Part shown: in pieces, positions 33,263 through 43,120 of the stretch
Numbering within the stretch: the first letter of the stretch is position 1
Layout: each line of letters opens with the position of its first letter
DNA from: Sebaldella termitidis ATCC 33386
Lineage (GTDB): Bacteria > Fusobacteriota > Fusobacteriia > Fusobacteriales > Leptotrichiaceae
Length of the DNA: 64,000 nt
NCBI RefSeq assembly: GCF_000024405.1
Contig: NC_013517.1
Location: forward strand, 1,240,001-1,304,000
Direction of reading: 5' to 3'
Program-made: the position numbers and the translations under genes
Notes under the pieces: generated by a model
The model's input: the letters and a program-made list of their open reading frames with translations, nothing else
Database searches by the model: none
Told to the model about the DNA's origin: nothing

Positions 33263-34702
33263 ATGAAACTACATGAATTATCAGCAGTAGAGCTGTCGGA
33301 AAAAATAAAAAATTCTGATATTACTTCTGAGGAAGTGACTAAGATATTCTTAGACAGAATTAATTCAATAGATGAAAAAACAGGGGCTTTTGTCAGCGTA
33401 AACAGCGAAAAAGCACTTAAAGAAGCAAGAGAATACGGGGAAAAAGAAAACAGCAGTCCTTTGCATGGTGTTCCTATAGCAATAAAGGATAATATTTTAT
33501 CTATAGGTGATTTGACAACATCAGCATCAAAAATTTTAGATAACTACATTGGAATTTATGATTCTACTGTTGTTAAAAAAATAAAGGAAAGCTGCATGCC
33601 GATATTGGGAAAGACTAATATGGATGAGTTCGCAATGGGGTCGTCAAATGAAAATTCCGGAATAAAACCGGTTTCCAATGTATGGGATACTGACAGAGTT
33701 CCCGGAGGAAGCAGCGGAGGGTCTGCAACAGCAGTGGCAGCAGGAGAAGCACCTGTGGCGCTGGGAACAGATACAGGAGGAAGCGTAAGACAGCCTGCGG
33801 CATTATCAGGAGTAGTAGGAATAAAGCCTACTTACGGAAGAGTATCAAGATATGGATTAATGGCTTTCGGCTCTTCTCTTGATCAGATCGGGGTTTTTTC
33901 CAAAACTGTAAGAGATGCAGCTGAAACATTGAAAATAATAGCAGGTTATGATGAAATGGACTCTACTTCTGCAGATGTACCGGTAGATAATTATACTGAA
34001 TATCTTAACGGAGATATAAAAGGTCTGAAAATAGGAATACCAAAGGAGTATTTTGCAGAAAGTCTTGACAGTGAAATAAAAAAAGTTATAGATAATTCGA
34101 TAAACATGCTTAAGGAGCAGGGTGCAGAGATCAGGGAAATATCACTGCCTCATACAAAATATGCTGTTCCGACATATTATATAATAGCCTGTGCAGAAGC
34201 GGCCTCGAATCTTGCAAGATATGACGGGGTAAGATACGGCTACAGAGGAGATAACAGCAGCATAGAAGATATGTATGTGAAATCAAGAACACAGGGCCTT
34301 GGTAAAGAGGTAAAAAGAAGAATAATGCTTGGAAATTATGTATTAAGCAGCGGGTTTTACGATGCTTATTATAAGAAAGCTTCACAGGTAAGAAGACTTA
34401 TAAAAAATGATTTTGATAAGGCACTGGAAGAAGTAGATGTAATACTTACACCTACATCGCCTGTACTTCCGTTTAAAAAAGGCGAAAAAATGGAGGATCC
34501 TGTACAGATGTATCTTGCAGATATATATACAGTATCTATAAATCTTGCCGGACTTCCGGGAATATCGGTTCCTGCAGGTTTTGTAGACGGACTTCCCGTG
34601 GGACTGCAAATAATAGGAAAGTTTTTTGATGAAGCTACACTATTCAGAGTATCTGATAAATTTGAAAAAATAAGAGGAAAAATAACATATCCTGAGCTAT
34701 AG
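33263..34702 (+). CDS. gatA: Asp-tRNA(Asn)/Glu-tRNA(Gln) amidotransferase subunit A
   Basis: 479-aa amidase-signature enzyme that releases ammonia from Gln for amidation of misacylated tRNA. The Ser-cisSer-Lys triad region is clear: VPIAIKDNIL with the Lys, then the glycine/serine loop RVPGGSSGGSATAVAAGEAP and DTGGSVRQPAALSGVVGIKP. AGGTGAG precedes the ATG ten bases after gatC. Confidence 0.96.
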   Translation: MKLHELSAVELSEKIKNSDITSEEVTKIFLDRINSIDEKTGAFVSVNSEKALKEAREYGEKENSSPLHGVPIAIKDNILSIGDLTTSASKILDNYIGIYDSTVVKKIKESCMPILGKTNMDEFAMGSSNENSGIKPVSNVWDTDRVPGGSSGGSATAVAAGEAPVALGTDTGGSVRQPAALSGVVGIKPTYGRVSRYGLMAFGSSLDQIGVFSKTVRDAAETLKIIAGYDEMDSTSADVPVDNYTEYLNGDIKGLKIGIPKEYFAESLDSEIKKVIDNSINMLKEQGAEIREISLPHTKYAVPTYYIIACAEAASNLARYDGVRYGYRGDNSSIEDMYVKSRTQGLGKEVKRRIMLGNYVLSSGFYDAYYKKASQVRRLIKNDFDKALEEVDVILTPTSPVLPFKKGEKMEDPVQMYLADIYTVSINLAGLPGISVPAGFVDGLPVGLQIIGKFFDEATLFRVSDKFEKIRGKITYPEL

Positions 34703-34710
34703 GAGGAAAA

Positions 34711-36147
34711 ATGAGCAAAGAATACGAAACGGTAATAGGTCTGGAAGTACACTGCCAGCTGAAAACGAAAACAAAAGTATGGTGCGGGTGCGATGCAGAC
34801 TATGATCATAAAGATCCGAATACATCAACTTGTCCGGTGTGTACAGGACAGCCCGGAGCACTTCCGAAACTAAATGATAAGGTACTGGATTATGCAATAA
34901 AAGCTGCACTGGCACTAAACTGCGAAATAAATCCAAACAGTCAGTTTGACAGAAAGAATTATTTTTATCCCGATTCTCCGAAAAATTATCAAATTACACA
35001 ATATTTTAAACCATATGCGGAAAACGGGTATCTGAACATAAAAACAAACAGCGGTAAAGAAGCAAGGGTAGGAATCGAAAGAATACAAATAGAAGAAGAT
35101 ACAGCAAAAAATATACATACAGACAGCGAATCCCTTTTGAATTTTAACAGAGCATCTATTCCACTGATTGAAATTATTTCAAAGCCTGAAATAAAAAATC
35201 AGGAAGAGGCATATGCATATCTGACTACACTGAGAGAAAGACTGAAATATACAAAAATCAGTGATGTAAGTATGGAGCTGGGGTCACTAAGATGTGATGC
35301 CAATGTATCTGTAAGGGTAAAAGGAGACACTGAGCTGGGAACAAGAACAGAAACTAAAAACCTGAACTCTTTCAAAGCAGTGGTAAGAGCAATAGAGTAT
35401 GAAACAGCGAGACAGATAGAAATAATCGAAAACGGAGGAAGAATCGTACAGGAAACAAGGCTGTGGGATGAAGAAAACGGAATAACAAGACCAATGAGAA
35501 GCAAGGAAGAATCTATGGATTACAGATATTTTCCGGAACCTGATCTTCCAAGAGTTCATATTTCAGAAAACAGACTTGCGGCAGTGGAAAAAGAGATGCC
35601 TGAGTTTTCTGAGGATAAAGTGGTAAGATTCATAGCTGAATACAAAATTCCCGAATATGATGCAGGAATTCTTTCGGGAGAAATCGAGCTGGCCGATTAT
35701 TATGAAAAGGTAACAAAGACCTCGGGAGATGCCAAGCTTTCTTCAAATTGGGTTTTGACAGAAGTATTGAGAATACTTAAAGAAAAAAATATATCAATAG
35801 AAGAATTCTCGGTTTCACCGGAAAATCTGGGAAAATTAATAGTTTTGATAAAAAATAACACAATCAGTTCTAAAATAGCAAAGGAAATATTCGAAGTTCT
35901 TCTCACAGAAGACAGAGATCCGGGAGAAATAGTAAAAGAAAAAGGTCTTGTTCAGATAACAGACAATAATGAGATAGAAAAAATAGTAGATACAGTTTTA
36001 GGTGAAAATGCACAGTCCATAGAAGATTATAAAGCCGGAAAGGATAAAGCAATGGGATTTCTGGTAGGACAGGCAATGAAATTATCAAAAGGGAAGGCTA
36101 ATCCAAAAATAGTAACAGATATTATTTTGTCAAAAATCTCTGATTAA
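34711..36147 (+). CDS. gatB: Asp-tRNA(Asn)/Glu-tRNA(Gln) amidotransferase subunit B
   Basis: 478 aa; activates the misacylated tRNA by phosphorylation and amidates it with ammonia from GatA. N-terminal signature YETVIGLEVHCQLKTKTKVW, Zn-type cysteines (WCGC and TCPVCTGQPGALP), the cradle domain, and a C-terminal YqeY-like tail domain from about residue 330. AGGAGG precedes the ATG, eight bases after gatA. With AspRS it suggests tRNA-dependent Asn and/or Gln synthesis. Confidence 0.96.
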   Translation: MSKEYETVIGLEVHCQLKTKTKVWCGCDADYDHKDPNTSTCPVCTGQPGALPKLNDKVLDYAIKAALALNCEINPNSQFDRKNYFYPDSPKNYQITQYFKPYAENGYLNIKTNSGKEARVGIERIQIEEDTAKNIHTDSESLLNFNRASIPLIEIISKPEIKNQEEAYAYLTTLRERLKYTKISDVSMELGSLRCDANVSVRVKGDTELGTRTETKNLNSFKAVVRAIEYETARQIEIIENGGRIVQETRLWDEENGITRPMRSKEESMDYRYFPEPDLPRVHISENRLAAVEKEMPEFSEDKVVRFIAEYKIPEYDAGILSGEIELADYYEKVTKTSGDAKLSSNWVLTEVLRILKEKNISIEEFSVSPENLGKLIVLIKNNTISSKIAKEIFEVLLTEDRDPGEIVKEKGLVQITDNNEIEKIVDTVLGENAQSIEDYKAGKDKAMGFLVGQAMKLSKGKANPKIVTDIILSKISD

Positions 36148-36156
36148 GGTGAATAT

Positions 36157-38127
36157 ATGAAAAGAAAATATAGCTTTAAAGGCAGATTCATAATAGTATG
36201 CATGTTCTTTTTCTTTAGTTTTTTGTTTCTGCTGCTGATATTATTTAAAATTCAGGTAATGGAAGGGCGCCGATGGTCTGAGGTAGGATACAGACAATAC
36301 TACAGTGAGGTAATTACAAAAGCCAAAAGGGGAAGCATTATAACAACAGACGGTCAGGATATAGCATATGATGTGGAAGCATATCAGATTATTCTAGATC
36401 CTACTTTAATAAAGGCAGAAAACATAGATAAAGTATCAAGTATAATTTCATCAGAAGTAAAAGCAATAAAGTTTGAAACTTTGAAAAAAGAAATTAATGA
36501 CAAAAAAAGACTGAGCAGAAAGTATCTGAAAGTAGGAGAGCCTATTGATTATAATATGAAAAACAGGATGAACAGCGAGCTTGCCAAAGAATCAGGGCTG
36601 AAATTCGGAGTTTTCTTTGAAACAATATATAAAAGAAAAGATCCCGGAAAAGAACTGTATGGTCCTGTAATTGGTTTTTTGAATTCTGAAGGAAAGGGTG
36701 TATATGGTCTTGAAAAGTACTATGAGGATACTCTTGAAGGGACAAACGGAGTAATAGCTACTTACAGAGCAACATACAGAGATTTTGAGCTTCCTACTGC
36801 CAAGAGAAGGGCAGAAAAGAAATACGCCGAAGACGGAAAGAACCTTGTGCTTACAATTGATTCTGTATTACAGTATACATTAGATGAGGAATTAAAAAAG
36901 GCCTATCTGGAATTTGATGCCAAGACTGCAACAGGTATAATAATGGAAAGCGATACCGGTAAGATTATAGCAATGTCTTCTTATCCGAAAGCAAAGGATA
37001 ATTCCGAAATAAAGAATAACAATATATCGGATTTGTTCGAGCCGGGTTCTATTTTTAAGCCGCTTATAGTGGCTGAAGGTCTTCAGGAGGGTGTAATAAA
37101 TAAAAATTCCATAATAAATTCATCAGGACAGATTCAGGTAAAGGACAGAATAATAAAAGATCATGATGCCTCTACAATAGGGGACCTGACTCTTGAAAAG
37201 ATAATCTCGCTTTCAGGAAATGTGGCGATGGTAAAAATTGCCGAAAGAATAAAGGATGAAACATTTTACGAATATCTGAAAAAATTCGGACTGGACAGCA
37301 AAACAGGAATAGACCTTTACTCGGAAACAGCTATAAGAGTTCAGCCGCCGAGCAAATGGGACGGCGTAAAAAAGGCAAATATGTCTTTCGGACAGGGAAT
37401 ATCAATGACACAGATTCAGATAATAACTGCACTTAATACTATAGTAAATGACGGGAAAAGAGTAAGACCATATGTAGTGGATAAAATTATAGATGAAAAC
37501 GGAAAAGTACTTGAGCTGACAAAGCCTGTAGTGGAAGAAGTAGTTTTTTCCCCTGATGTGGCAAGAGAAGTAAGAAGAATCATGGAAAGTGTTGTAGATA
37601 AAGGAACAGGGAGAGGAACAAGAATAGAAGGATATAAAATAGGAGGAAAAACAGGAACAGCACAAAAAGCCGGAAGCAGAGGCTATGCCGGCGGAGGTTA
37701 TGTATCTTCGTTTTTCGCTTTTTTTCCTGTGGATAATCCCAAATATACTATTCTTGTAACAATAGATGAACCTAAAGGACAGTATTACGGTGCACAGGTT
37801 GCGCTTCCTACAGTTAAGGCAATGATAGAGAAAATTATAAAATATAAAGGTATTAAGCCAAACGGCGAAGAAAATATAATAGTAAATCTTAATGTAGGTA
37901 ATGACAATAAAACAAAACCGCAAAATCATCAGGATTTGGAAAATTCTCTATTAAGCGGAGTTATGCCTGATTTTACAGGTTTGAGTCTGAGAGAAGTACT
38001 TATGATACTTCCTGCCGATATGTATCCTAATTATAAGGTCAGCGGCAGCGGAAGGGTAAAGTCGCAGTCACCTGCAAAGGGAAGCAAAATAGACGGTAAA
38101 ACAAAAATAGTTATTAATTTGGAATGA
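36157..38127 (+). CDS. Class B penicillin-binding protein with PASTA domain (FtsI/PBP2-like)
   Basis: 656-aa peptidoglycan transpeptidase anchored by one N-terminal membrane helix (residues 10-32). A dimerisation domain follows (AKRGSIITTDGQDIAYDVEA), then the transpeptidase with Ser active site SIFKP (about residue 300), SGN (LSGNVAMVKI) and KTGTAQKAG. A PASTA domain ends the protein (MPDFTGLSLREVLMILPADM). PASTA on a class B enzyme points to an FtsI/SpoVD-type septal enzyme. It starts ten bases after gatB, and priA follows 13 bases after its stop. Confidence 0.92.
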   Translation: MKRKYSFKGRFIIVCMFFFFSFLFLLLILFKIQVMEGRRWSEVGYRQYYSEVITKAKRGSIITTDGQDIAYDVEAYQIILDPTLIKAENIDKVSSIISSEVKAIKFETLKKEINDKKRLSRKYLKVGEPIDYNMKNRMNSELAKESGLKFGVFFETIYKRKDPGKELYGPVIGFLNSEGKGVYGLEKYYEDTLEGTNGVIATYRATYRDFELPTAKRRAEKKYAEDGKNLVLTIDSVLQYTLDEELKKAYLEFDAKTATGIIMESDTGKIIAMSSYPKAKDNSEIKNNNISDLFEPGSIFKPLIVAEGLQEGVINKNSIINSSGQIQVKDRIIKDHDASTIGDLTLEKIISLSGNVAMVKIAERIKDETFYEYLKKFGLDSKTGIDLYSETAIRVQPPSKWDGVKKANMSFGQGISMTQIQIITALNTIVNDGKRVRPYVVDKIIDENGKVLELTKPVVEEVVFSPDVAREVRRIMESVVDKGTGRGTRIEGYKIGGKTGTAQKAGSRGYAGGGYVSSFFAFFPVDNPKYTILVTIDEPKGQYYGAQVALPTVKAMIEKIIKYKGIKPNGEENIIVNLNVGNDNKTKPQNHQDLENSLLSGVMPDFTGLSLREVLMILPADMYPNYKVSGSGRVKSQSPAKGSKIDGKTKIVINLE

Positions 38128-38139
38128 CCGGGAGAATAA

Positions 38140-40287
38140 ATGAAATATTATGTGCTTTATGTGGAAAATACAAAAAGTTTTTTTACATATAAATCAGAAG
38201 AGGAATACAAGCCTGGGGAATGGTGTATAGTAGACTTTTCGGGCCGCAAGAGATCGGCTGTTATATTAAGAGAAACAGAAGAAGATAAAATAGATTTTGA
38301 TATAAAAAAAATAAAGGAAATAGACAGCAGGGCAGATATTCTCTCAATTCCTGAAGATATTATAAAGCTTATGGACTGGATGGCTGTTTATTATATAAGT
38401 GACTATTATAACGTAATAAAAACAGTCTTTCCGGGAATATTAAAGCTTAATTATTCACAGAAAGCAGTTTTTTATAAAGAGCTTGAAAATGCAGAAAAGT
38501 ATAATTCAGAAACAATAAAAGATTTTAATGATTATATGAAAAAGAAAAAGGTTGTTACATCTGCCACACTTATAAAAAAGTTTGGCAAAGACCTTGTTTC
38601 TTATGCACAGTCAAAGGACGCGGTAAAAATAGAGAAACATTTGGTCACAAAAGAAAATAAGATCAAAGAAATAGAAACTGACGGAATAATAAATGAAACT
38701 GATATAGAACTTAACGAAGAACAAAAAAATACAGTAGAAGCAATAGAAAATGGAAATAATGACTATTATCTCATAAAAGGGATAACAGGTTCAGGAAAAA
38801 CAGAGGTATATATAAGACTGATAAAAAATGCGCTGAAATCCGGCGGAGGTTCTATCTTTCTGGTTCCTGAAATATCACTCACACCTCAGATGATGGACAG
38901 GCTGAAAAGAGAGTTTTCCAATAATGTAGCTCTTCTTCACAGCAGACTTACTACAAAGGAAAGAAAAGAAGAGTGGAATGCCATAAAAAGCGGAAACAAA
39001 AAAGTAGTAATAGGAGCAAGATCAGCTGTTTTTGCACCTGTTCAGAATCTGAAATATATAATTCTGGATGAAGAGCATGAAACTACTTACAAGCAGGAGA
39101 GCAATCCCAGATATCATACTAAAAATGTGGCAATAAAGAGAGCTAATCTGTTAGAAAATGTAAAAGTGATACTTGGTTCGGCGACTCCTTCATTTGATAC
39201 ATATTATCAGGCTAAGGAGGGCGTAATAGAGCTTCTGGAACTGAAAAACAGATATAATGACGCCAAAAAGCCTGTATACGACCTTGTTAATCTGCAGAAT
39301 GTGAACGGAAATTTTTCACACGAGCTTCTGGAAAAAATATCAGAAAAGCTGTTAAAAAATGAACAGATAATATTGATACTAAACAGAAAAGCGTTTTCTA
39401 CATTTATAAAGTGCAGAGACTGCGGAACAGTGGAAACGTGCCCTAACTGCAGTATAAGCCTTAATTATTACAGAAAAGAAAATAAGCTGAAATGTCATTA
39501 CTGCGGCTATGAAAAGTATTTTAAGCCTGTATGCGGTAACTGCGGCAGTAAAAATCTTATCCATCTCGGAACGGGAACAGAAAAAATAGAGCTGGAGCTT
39601 GGTGAGATATTTAAAGATGCAAGGATTTTGAGAATTGATTCCGAGAATACAAAAACTCAGGAGCAGTTTGAAAAAATGTACAATGACTTTAAAAATCATA
39701 AATATGATATACTACTGGGAACGCAGATTATTGCCAAAGGATTTCATTTTCCCAATGTAACCTTGGTAAGTATAATAAATGCAGATATAATACTTAATTT
39801 TCCTGATTTCAGGGCCGGGGAAAAAACTTATCAGCTGCTTACGCAGGCTTCCGGAAGATCCGGGCGTGAAAAGAAAGAAGGAGAGGTTCTGATTCAGACT
39901 TATGATCCGGACAATGATGCAATAAAGAAAACGATAAGTGATAACTATGAGGGCTACTATGAAAATGAAATGGAAATAAGAAAAATACTGAAATATCCTC
40001 CGTACGGGAGAATCATTAATATAGTAATATCCTCGGAAACAGAAACAGGTTTGAAGGAAAAGGCGGAAAAGTTTTATAATATGATAAAGGAGAAGAATAG
40101 TTTTATTCCAAAACCGTTTAAAGCACCCATATATCGTATTAATAACAGATACAGGTATCAAATTTTTATAAAATCTGATAGAATATCTATAAACAATATT
40201 AAGCACAGAATTAGAAGCTCACTGGTAAATTACCGGGAAAAGGATGTCAGAATAAGTGTAGACGTGGATCCCGTGAATTTATTATAA
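38140..40287 (+). CDS. priA: Primosomal protein N' (replication restart helicase)
   Basis: 715-aa 3'-5' helicase that reloads the replisome at stalled forks. Walker A GITGSGKTEVYIRLI, DEEH box (ILDEEHETTYKQESNPRYH), GSATPS motif III and the zinc-binding cluster of eight Cys (CRDCGTVETCPNCS, CHYCGY, CGNCGS) are all present, followed by the GTQIIAKGFHFPNVTLV and QASGRSGREKKEG helicase motifs. The order priA-def-fmt is widely conserved. Confidence 0.96.
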   Translation: MKYYVLYVENTKSFFTYKSEEEYKPGEWCIVDFSGRKRSAVILRETEEDKIDFDIKKIKEIDSRADILSIPEDIIKLMDWMAVYYISDYYNVIKTVFPGILKLNYSQKAVFYKELENAEKYNSETIKDFNDYMKKKKVVTSATLIKKFGKDLVSYAQSKDAVKIEKHLVTKENKIKEIETDGIINETDIELNEEQKNTVEAIENGNNDYYLIKGITGSGKTEVYIRLIKNALKSGGGSIFLVPEISLTPQMMDRLKREFSNNVALLHSRLTTKERKEEWNAIKSGNKKVVIGARSAVFAPVQNLKYIILDEEHETTYKQESNPRYHTKNVAIKRANLLENVKVILGSATPSFDTYYQAKEGVIELLELKNRYNDAKKPVYDLVNLQNVNGNFSHELLEKISEKLLKNEQIILILNRKAFSTFIKCRDCGTVETCPNCSISLNYYRKENKLKCHYCGYEKYFKPVCGNCGSKNLIHLGTGTEKIELELGEIFKDARILRIDSENTKTQEQFEKMYNDFKNHKYDILLGTQIIAKGFHFPNVTLVSIINADIILNFPDFRAGEKTYQLLTQASGRSGREKKEGEVLIQTYDPDNDAIKKTISDNYEGYYENEMEIRKILKYPPYGRIINIVISSETETGLKEKAEKFYNMIKEKNSFIPKPFKAPIYRINNRYRYQIFIKSDRISINNIKHRIRSSLVNYREKDVRISVDVDPVNLL

Positions 40288-40304
40288 AGATAAAGGAGAA
40301 AATA

Positions 40305-40793
40305 ATGAAAATAATATATTATGGTAATCCGGTGCTGCGTGAAGTATCTAAGGAAGTTACCGAAATAACAGATGAGATAAGACAAATACTTGATGAAATG
40401 GTCGAAACAATGAGAGAAGAAAGCGGAGTAGGCCTCGCAGCTAATCAGGTCGGACTAACACAAAGATTTTTTGTAGGTGAAGTAGACGGAAATGTGAAGA
40501 AAATTATTAATCCCGAAATTATTGAGTTCGGTAAGGAAGAAATAGAGCTGGAAGAAGGTTGTCTGAGTATTCCAGGTATCTATAAAAGAGTAAAAAGACC
40601 TGAGAAAATAAAGGTAAGATACCAAAATGAAAAAGGCGAAACTGTGGAAGAAGAGCTTAATGAAGTATGGGCAAGAGTATTCCAGCATGAGCTGGATCAC
40701 TTGGACGGTATTTTATTCATAGATAAAATCTCACCTTTAAATAAAAGACTAATATCGAAAAGACTGGCACAAATAAAAAAAGAAGGTAACTAA
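40305..40793 (+). CDS. def: Peptide deformylase
   Basis: Removes the formyl group from nascent proteins. 162 aa with all three metal-site motifs: GVGLAANQVG, EGCLSIPG with the Cys ligand, and QHELDHLDG with both His ligands and the catalytic Glu. AAAGGAG precedes the ATG. It works in one pathway with fmt downstream. Confidence 0.96.
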   Translation: MKIIYYGNPVLREVSKEVTEITDEIRQILDEMVETMREESGVGLAANQVGLTQRFFVGEVDGNVKKIINPEIIEFGKEEIELEEGCLSIPGIYKRVKRPEKIKVRYQNEKGETVEEELNEVWARVFQHELDHLDGILFIDKISPLNKRLISKRLAQIKKEGN

Positions 40794-40796
40794 AAT

Positions 40797-41501
40797 ATGA
40801 AAAAAATAATCTGTTTATTTTTTCTTCTGCTTTTATTTTCATGCGGAAAAGAGAATAAGGAAATAAATATAAGATCAGGTCTTGACAGCATAGACAGTAT
40901 CGGGTCGGTGCAGGAGATAAAGCAGGAGGATATAAAAGATTTTTGGGATTTATATTCAAAAACTGAAAAGCAGATAATGGACAGTTTTAACGAGGGAGAT
41001 AAATATCAGAATAAATACATAGCAGATCTAGATGATAAAATAAGAGAAATAGATCCGAGTCTTTCGGTAGAAATAAAGCCGAATACTGATAAAGACAGAG
41101 TTCTTACAATTACAGCCAATGGTATACCTGAATTATTTCCCGTGGTAATAAAAATTGCCAAAGCAGCTCCGAAAGACAGATTATGGAAAATAGAGGCGCT
41201 CAAACAAAGAGTGGAATTACCGATAATAATAGACTATAAAGGCACTATTCTGGATTCGAAAACTGTGGAATTTACCTATAAAAAAAGTGATGACGGCAGA
41301 CTGGAACTGACTGTTTATTATCCTTTGGTTACAGATGATAATTTGTATATTACATATATTTTTCTTGACGGAATTATAGGAGAATATGATACTGCAAGAT
41401 ATATAAAAAATATAGAATTTGCCGCTAAGAAAAACCGGGCTTACCGACCTTTGGAAAATCTGAGAAATGTTTTAGATAATGAAATAAAGAGTAAAAAATA
41501 A
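40797..41501 (+). CDS. Hypothetical lipoprotein
   Basis: 234 aa with a lipoprotein signal (MKKIICLFFLLLLFSCGKEN). The mature part is charged; the last 100 residues are beta-rich (ELPIIIDYKGTILDSKTVEF-like strands). No family recognised. It is inserted between def and fmt with a 3-base gap to def and 20 bases to fmt, so it is part of the operon although not functionally linked in any known way. Confidence 0.75.
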   Translation: MKKIICLFFLLLLFSCGKENKEINIRSGLDSIDSIGSVQEIKQEDIKDFWDLYSKTEKQIMDSFNEGDKYQNKYIADLDDKIREIDPSLSVEIKPNTDKDRVLTITANGIPELFPVVIKIAKAAPKDRLWKIEALKQRVELPIIIDYKGTILDSKTVEFTYKKSDDGRLELTVYYPLVTDDNLYITYIFLDGIIGEYDTARYIKNIEFAAKKNRAYRPLENLRNVLDNEIKSKK

Positions 41502-41521
41502 ACATAGGAAAAGGAGTAAAC

Positions 41522-42451
41522 ATGAAAACAATATTTATGGGAACCCCTGAATTTGCAGTACCGAGTCTGGAAAAAGTCTTTGAGACCACTGAGCTTACTG
41601 CTATATTTACTAAAGAGGATAAACCGAATGCAAGAGGGAATAAAATTATAATAAATCCTGTAAAGCAGTTTGGAATAGAGCATAATATAGAAATTATACA
41701 GCCTCGTAAGATGAAAGACAGTGAACTGATAAAGAAAATAAAGGATTTGGATCCTGATTTGATTGTAGTGGTGGCATATGGTAAAATATTGCCCAGAGAA
41801 ATAATAGAGATTCCAAAATACGGGATAATAAATGTTCATTCATCACTTCTGCCAAAATACAGAGGTGCTTCACCGATACATTCAGCGATATTAAATGGTG
41901 AAAAAGAAACAGGTGTAAGTATTATGTATATTGAAGAAGGATTGGATTCAGGAGATGTAATTCTTATGGAATCGTGTGAAATAACAGAAACCGACACACT
42001 GGGGACACTGCATGACAAACTAAAAGTAATAGGAGCGGAGCTTCTCGGAAAAGCAATCACTCTTATTGAAAAAGAAGAAGTTACTTCGTCACCTCAGGAT
42101 CATACAAAGGCAACATTTGTAAAGCCTATCACAAAAGAGGAAGAGAAGATAGACTGGAGCAGACCGGCAGAGGAGGTATACAACAAAGTCAGAGGTTTGA
42201 ATCCTTTTCCCGGTGCTTATACTACTTTTAAGGATACAGTAGTAAAAATATATGAAACTGAGAAAGATTATGAAGAATATGAGGGAGACTTCGGTGAGAT
42301 AGTAGCCTTAAAGAAAAAACACGGGCCTGTGGTAAAATTAAGAGACGGGAATCTGATATTAAAAAATGTTAAATTACAGGGAAAAAAGAACCAAAGTGGG
42401 ATAGATTTGCTTAATGGAAGGGTATTTCAAACAGGGGATAAATTTATTTAA
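41522..42451 (+). CDS. fmt: Methionyl-tRNA formyltransferase
   Basis: Formylates initiator Met-tRNA with 10-formyl-THF. 309 aa: KTIFMGTPEFAVPSLEKV, catalytic region INVHSSLLPKYRGASPIHSA (Asn and His of the active site) and GVSIMYIEEGLDSGDVI, then a C-terminal OB-like domain beginning near residue 205. AAGGAG precedes the ATG. folD, which makes its folate precursor, lies two genes downstream. Confidence 0.96.
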   Translation: MKTIFMGTPEFAVPSLEKVFETTELTAIFTKEDKPNARGNKIIINPVKQFGIEHNIEIIQPRKMKDSELIKKIKDLDPDLIVVVAYGKILPREIIEIPKYGIINVHSSLLPKYRGASPIHSAILNGEKETGVSIMYIEEGLDSGDVILMESCEITETDTLGTLHDKLKVIGAELLGKAITLIEKEEVTSSPQDHTKATFVKPITKEEEKIDWSRPAEEVYNKVRGLNPFPGAYTTFKDTVVKIYETEKDYEEYEGDFGEIVALKKKHGPVVKLRDGNLILKNVKLQGKKNQSGIDLLNGRVFQTGDKFI

Positions 42452-42467
42452 ATTTTAGGAGGGAAAA

Positions 42468-43118
42468 ATGAAATTAAAGAGAGACGATATTTCGGACAGA
42501 GTTATACAAAGGTTAACCAAGTATTTATCAATTTTGCATGACATGAAGAAATATGAGGAGTATATAAATTCATCTGAACTTTCAAAGATAATGAATACTA
42601 CTTCAGCTCAGATAAGAAGGGATTTATCCACTTTTGGGGAATTTGGCATAAGAGGAAAAGGATATGATATTGAAAATCTCATATCTATAATAGAAAGAAT
42701 ACTTGGAATAGACAGAATAAATAAAGTGATTCTTGTAGGACACGGGAAGGTCGGCGAAATGCTGACTTCCAATACGGAGGTTTTGGGGAAAAGCTTTAAT
42801 ATAGTAGAAGTATTCGATAAAAGTCCGAGTAAGGTCGGAAAAGAAATAAAGGATCTGAATATAAAAATTAAGGATATTAAGGATATAGACAGTGATCTTG
42901 GCAAAATAAACGTAGATACTGCTATTTTATCTGTAATAAAAGAACAGGCACAGATAGTTACTGATATACTGGTGAAAAATCATATTAAAGGAATACTGAA
43001 TTTTACCACGTATAAACTGGAAACGCCTGATGATGTGGCAGTAGTGGATGTTAATATAAGTGCTAATCTGCAGGAACTAAACTTTTGGAAAGATATGCTT
43101 AAGAATAAGGGGGAATAG
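42468..43118 (+). CDS. rex: Redox-sensing transcriptional repressor Rex
   Basis: 216-aa NADH/NAD+ sensor that represses fermentation and respiration genes. N-terminal winged helix (RLTKYLSILHDMKKYEE; TTSAQIRRDLSTFGEFGIRG) and a Rossmann domain with VILVGHGKVGEM, where the usual Gly-x-Gly-x-x-Gly is GHGKVG. A C-terminal helix for domain swapping follows. No clear Rex operator was found in this window, so its targets are elsewhere or unseen. Confidence 0.95.
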   Translation: MKLKRDDISDRVIQRLTKYLSILHDMKKYEEYINSSELSKIMNTTSAQIRRDLSTFGEFGIRGKGYDIENLISIIERILGIDRINKVILVGHGKVGEMLTSNTEVLGKSFNIVEVFDKSPSKVGKEIKDLNIKIKDIKDIDSDLGKINVDTAILSVIKEQAQIVTDILVKNHIKGILNFTTYKLETPDDVAVVDVNISANLQELNFWKDMLKNKGE

Positions 43119-43120
43119 CT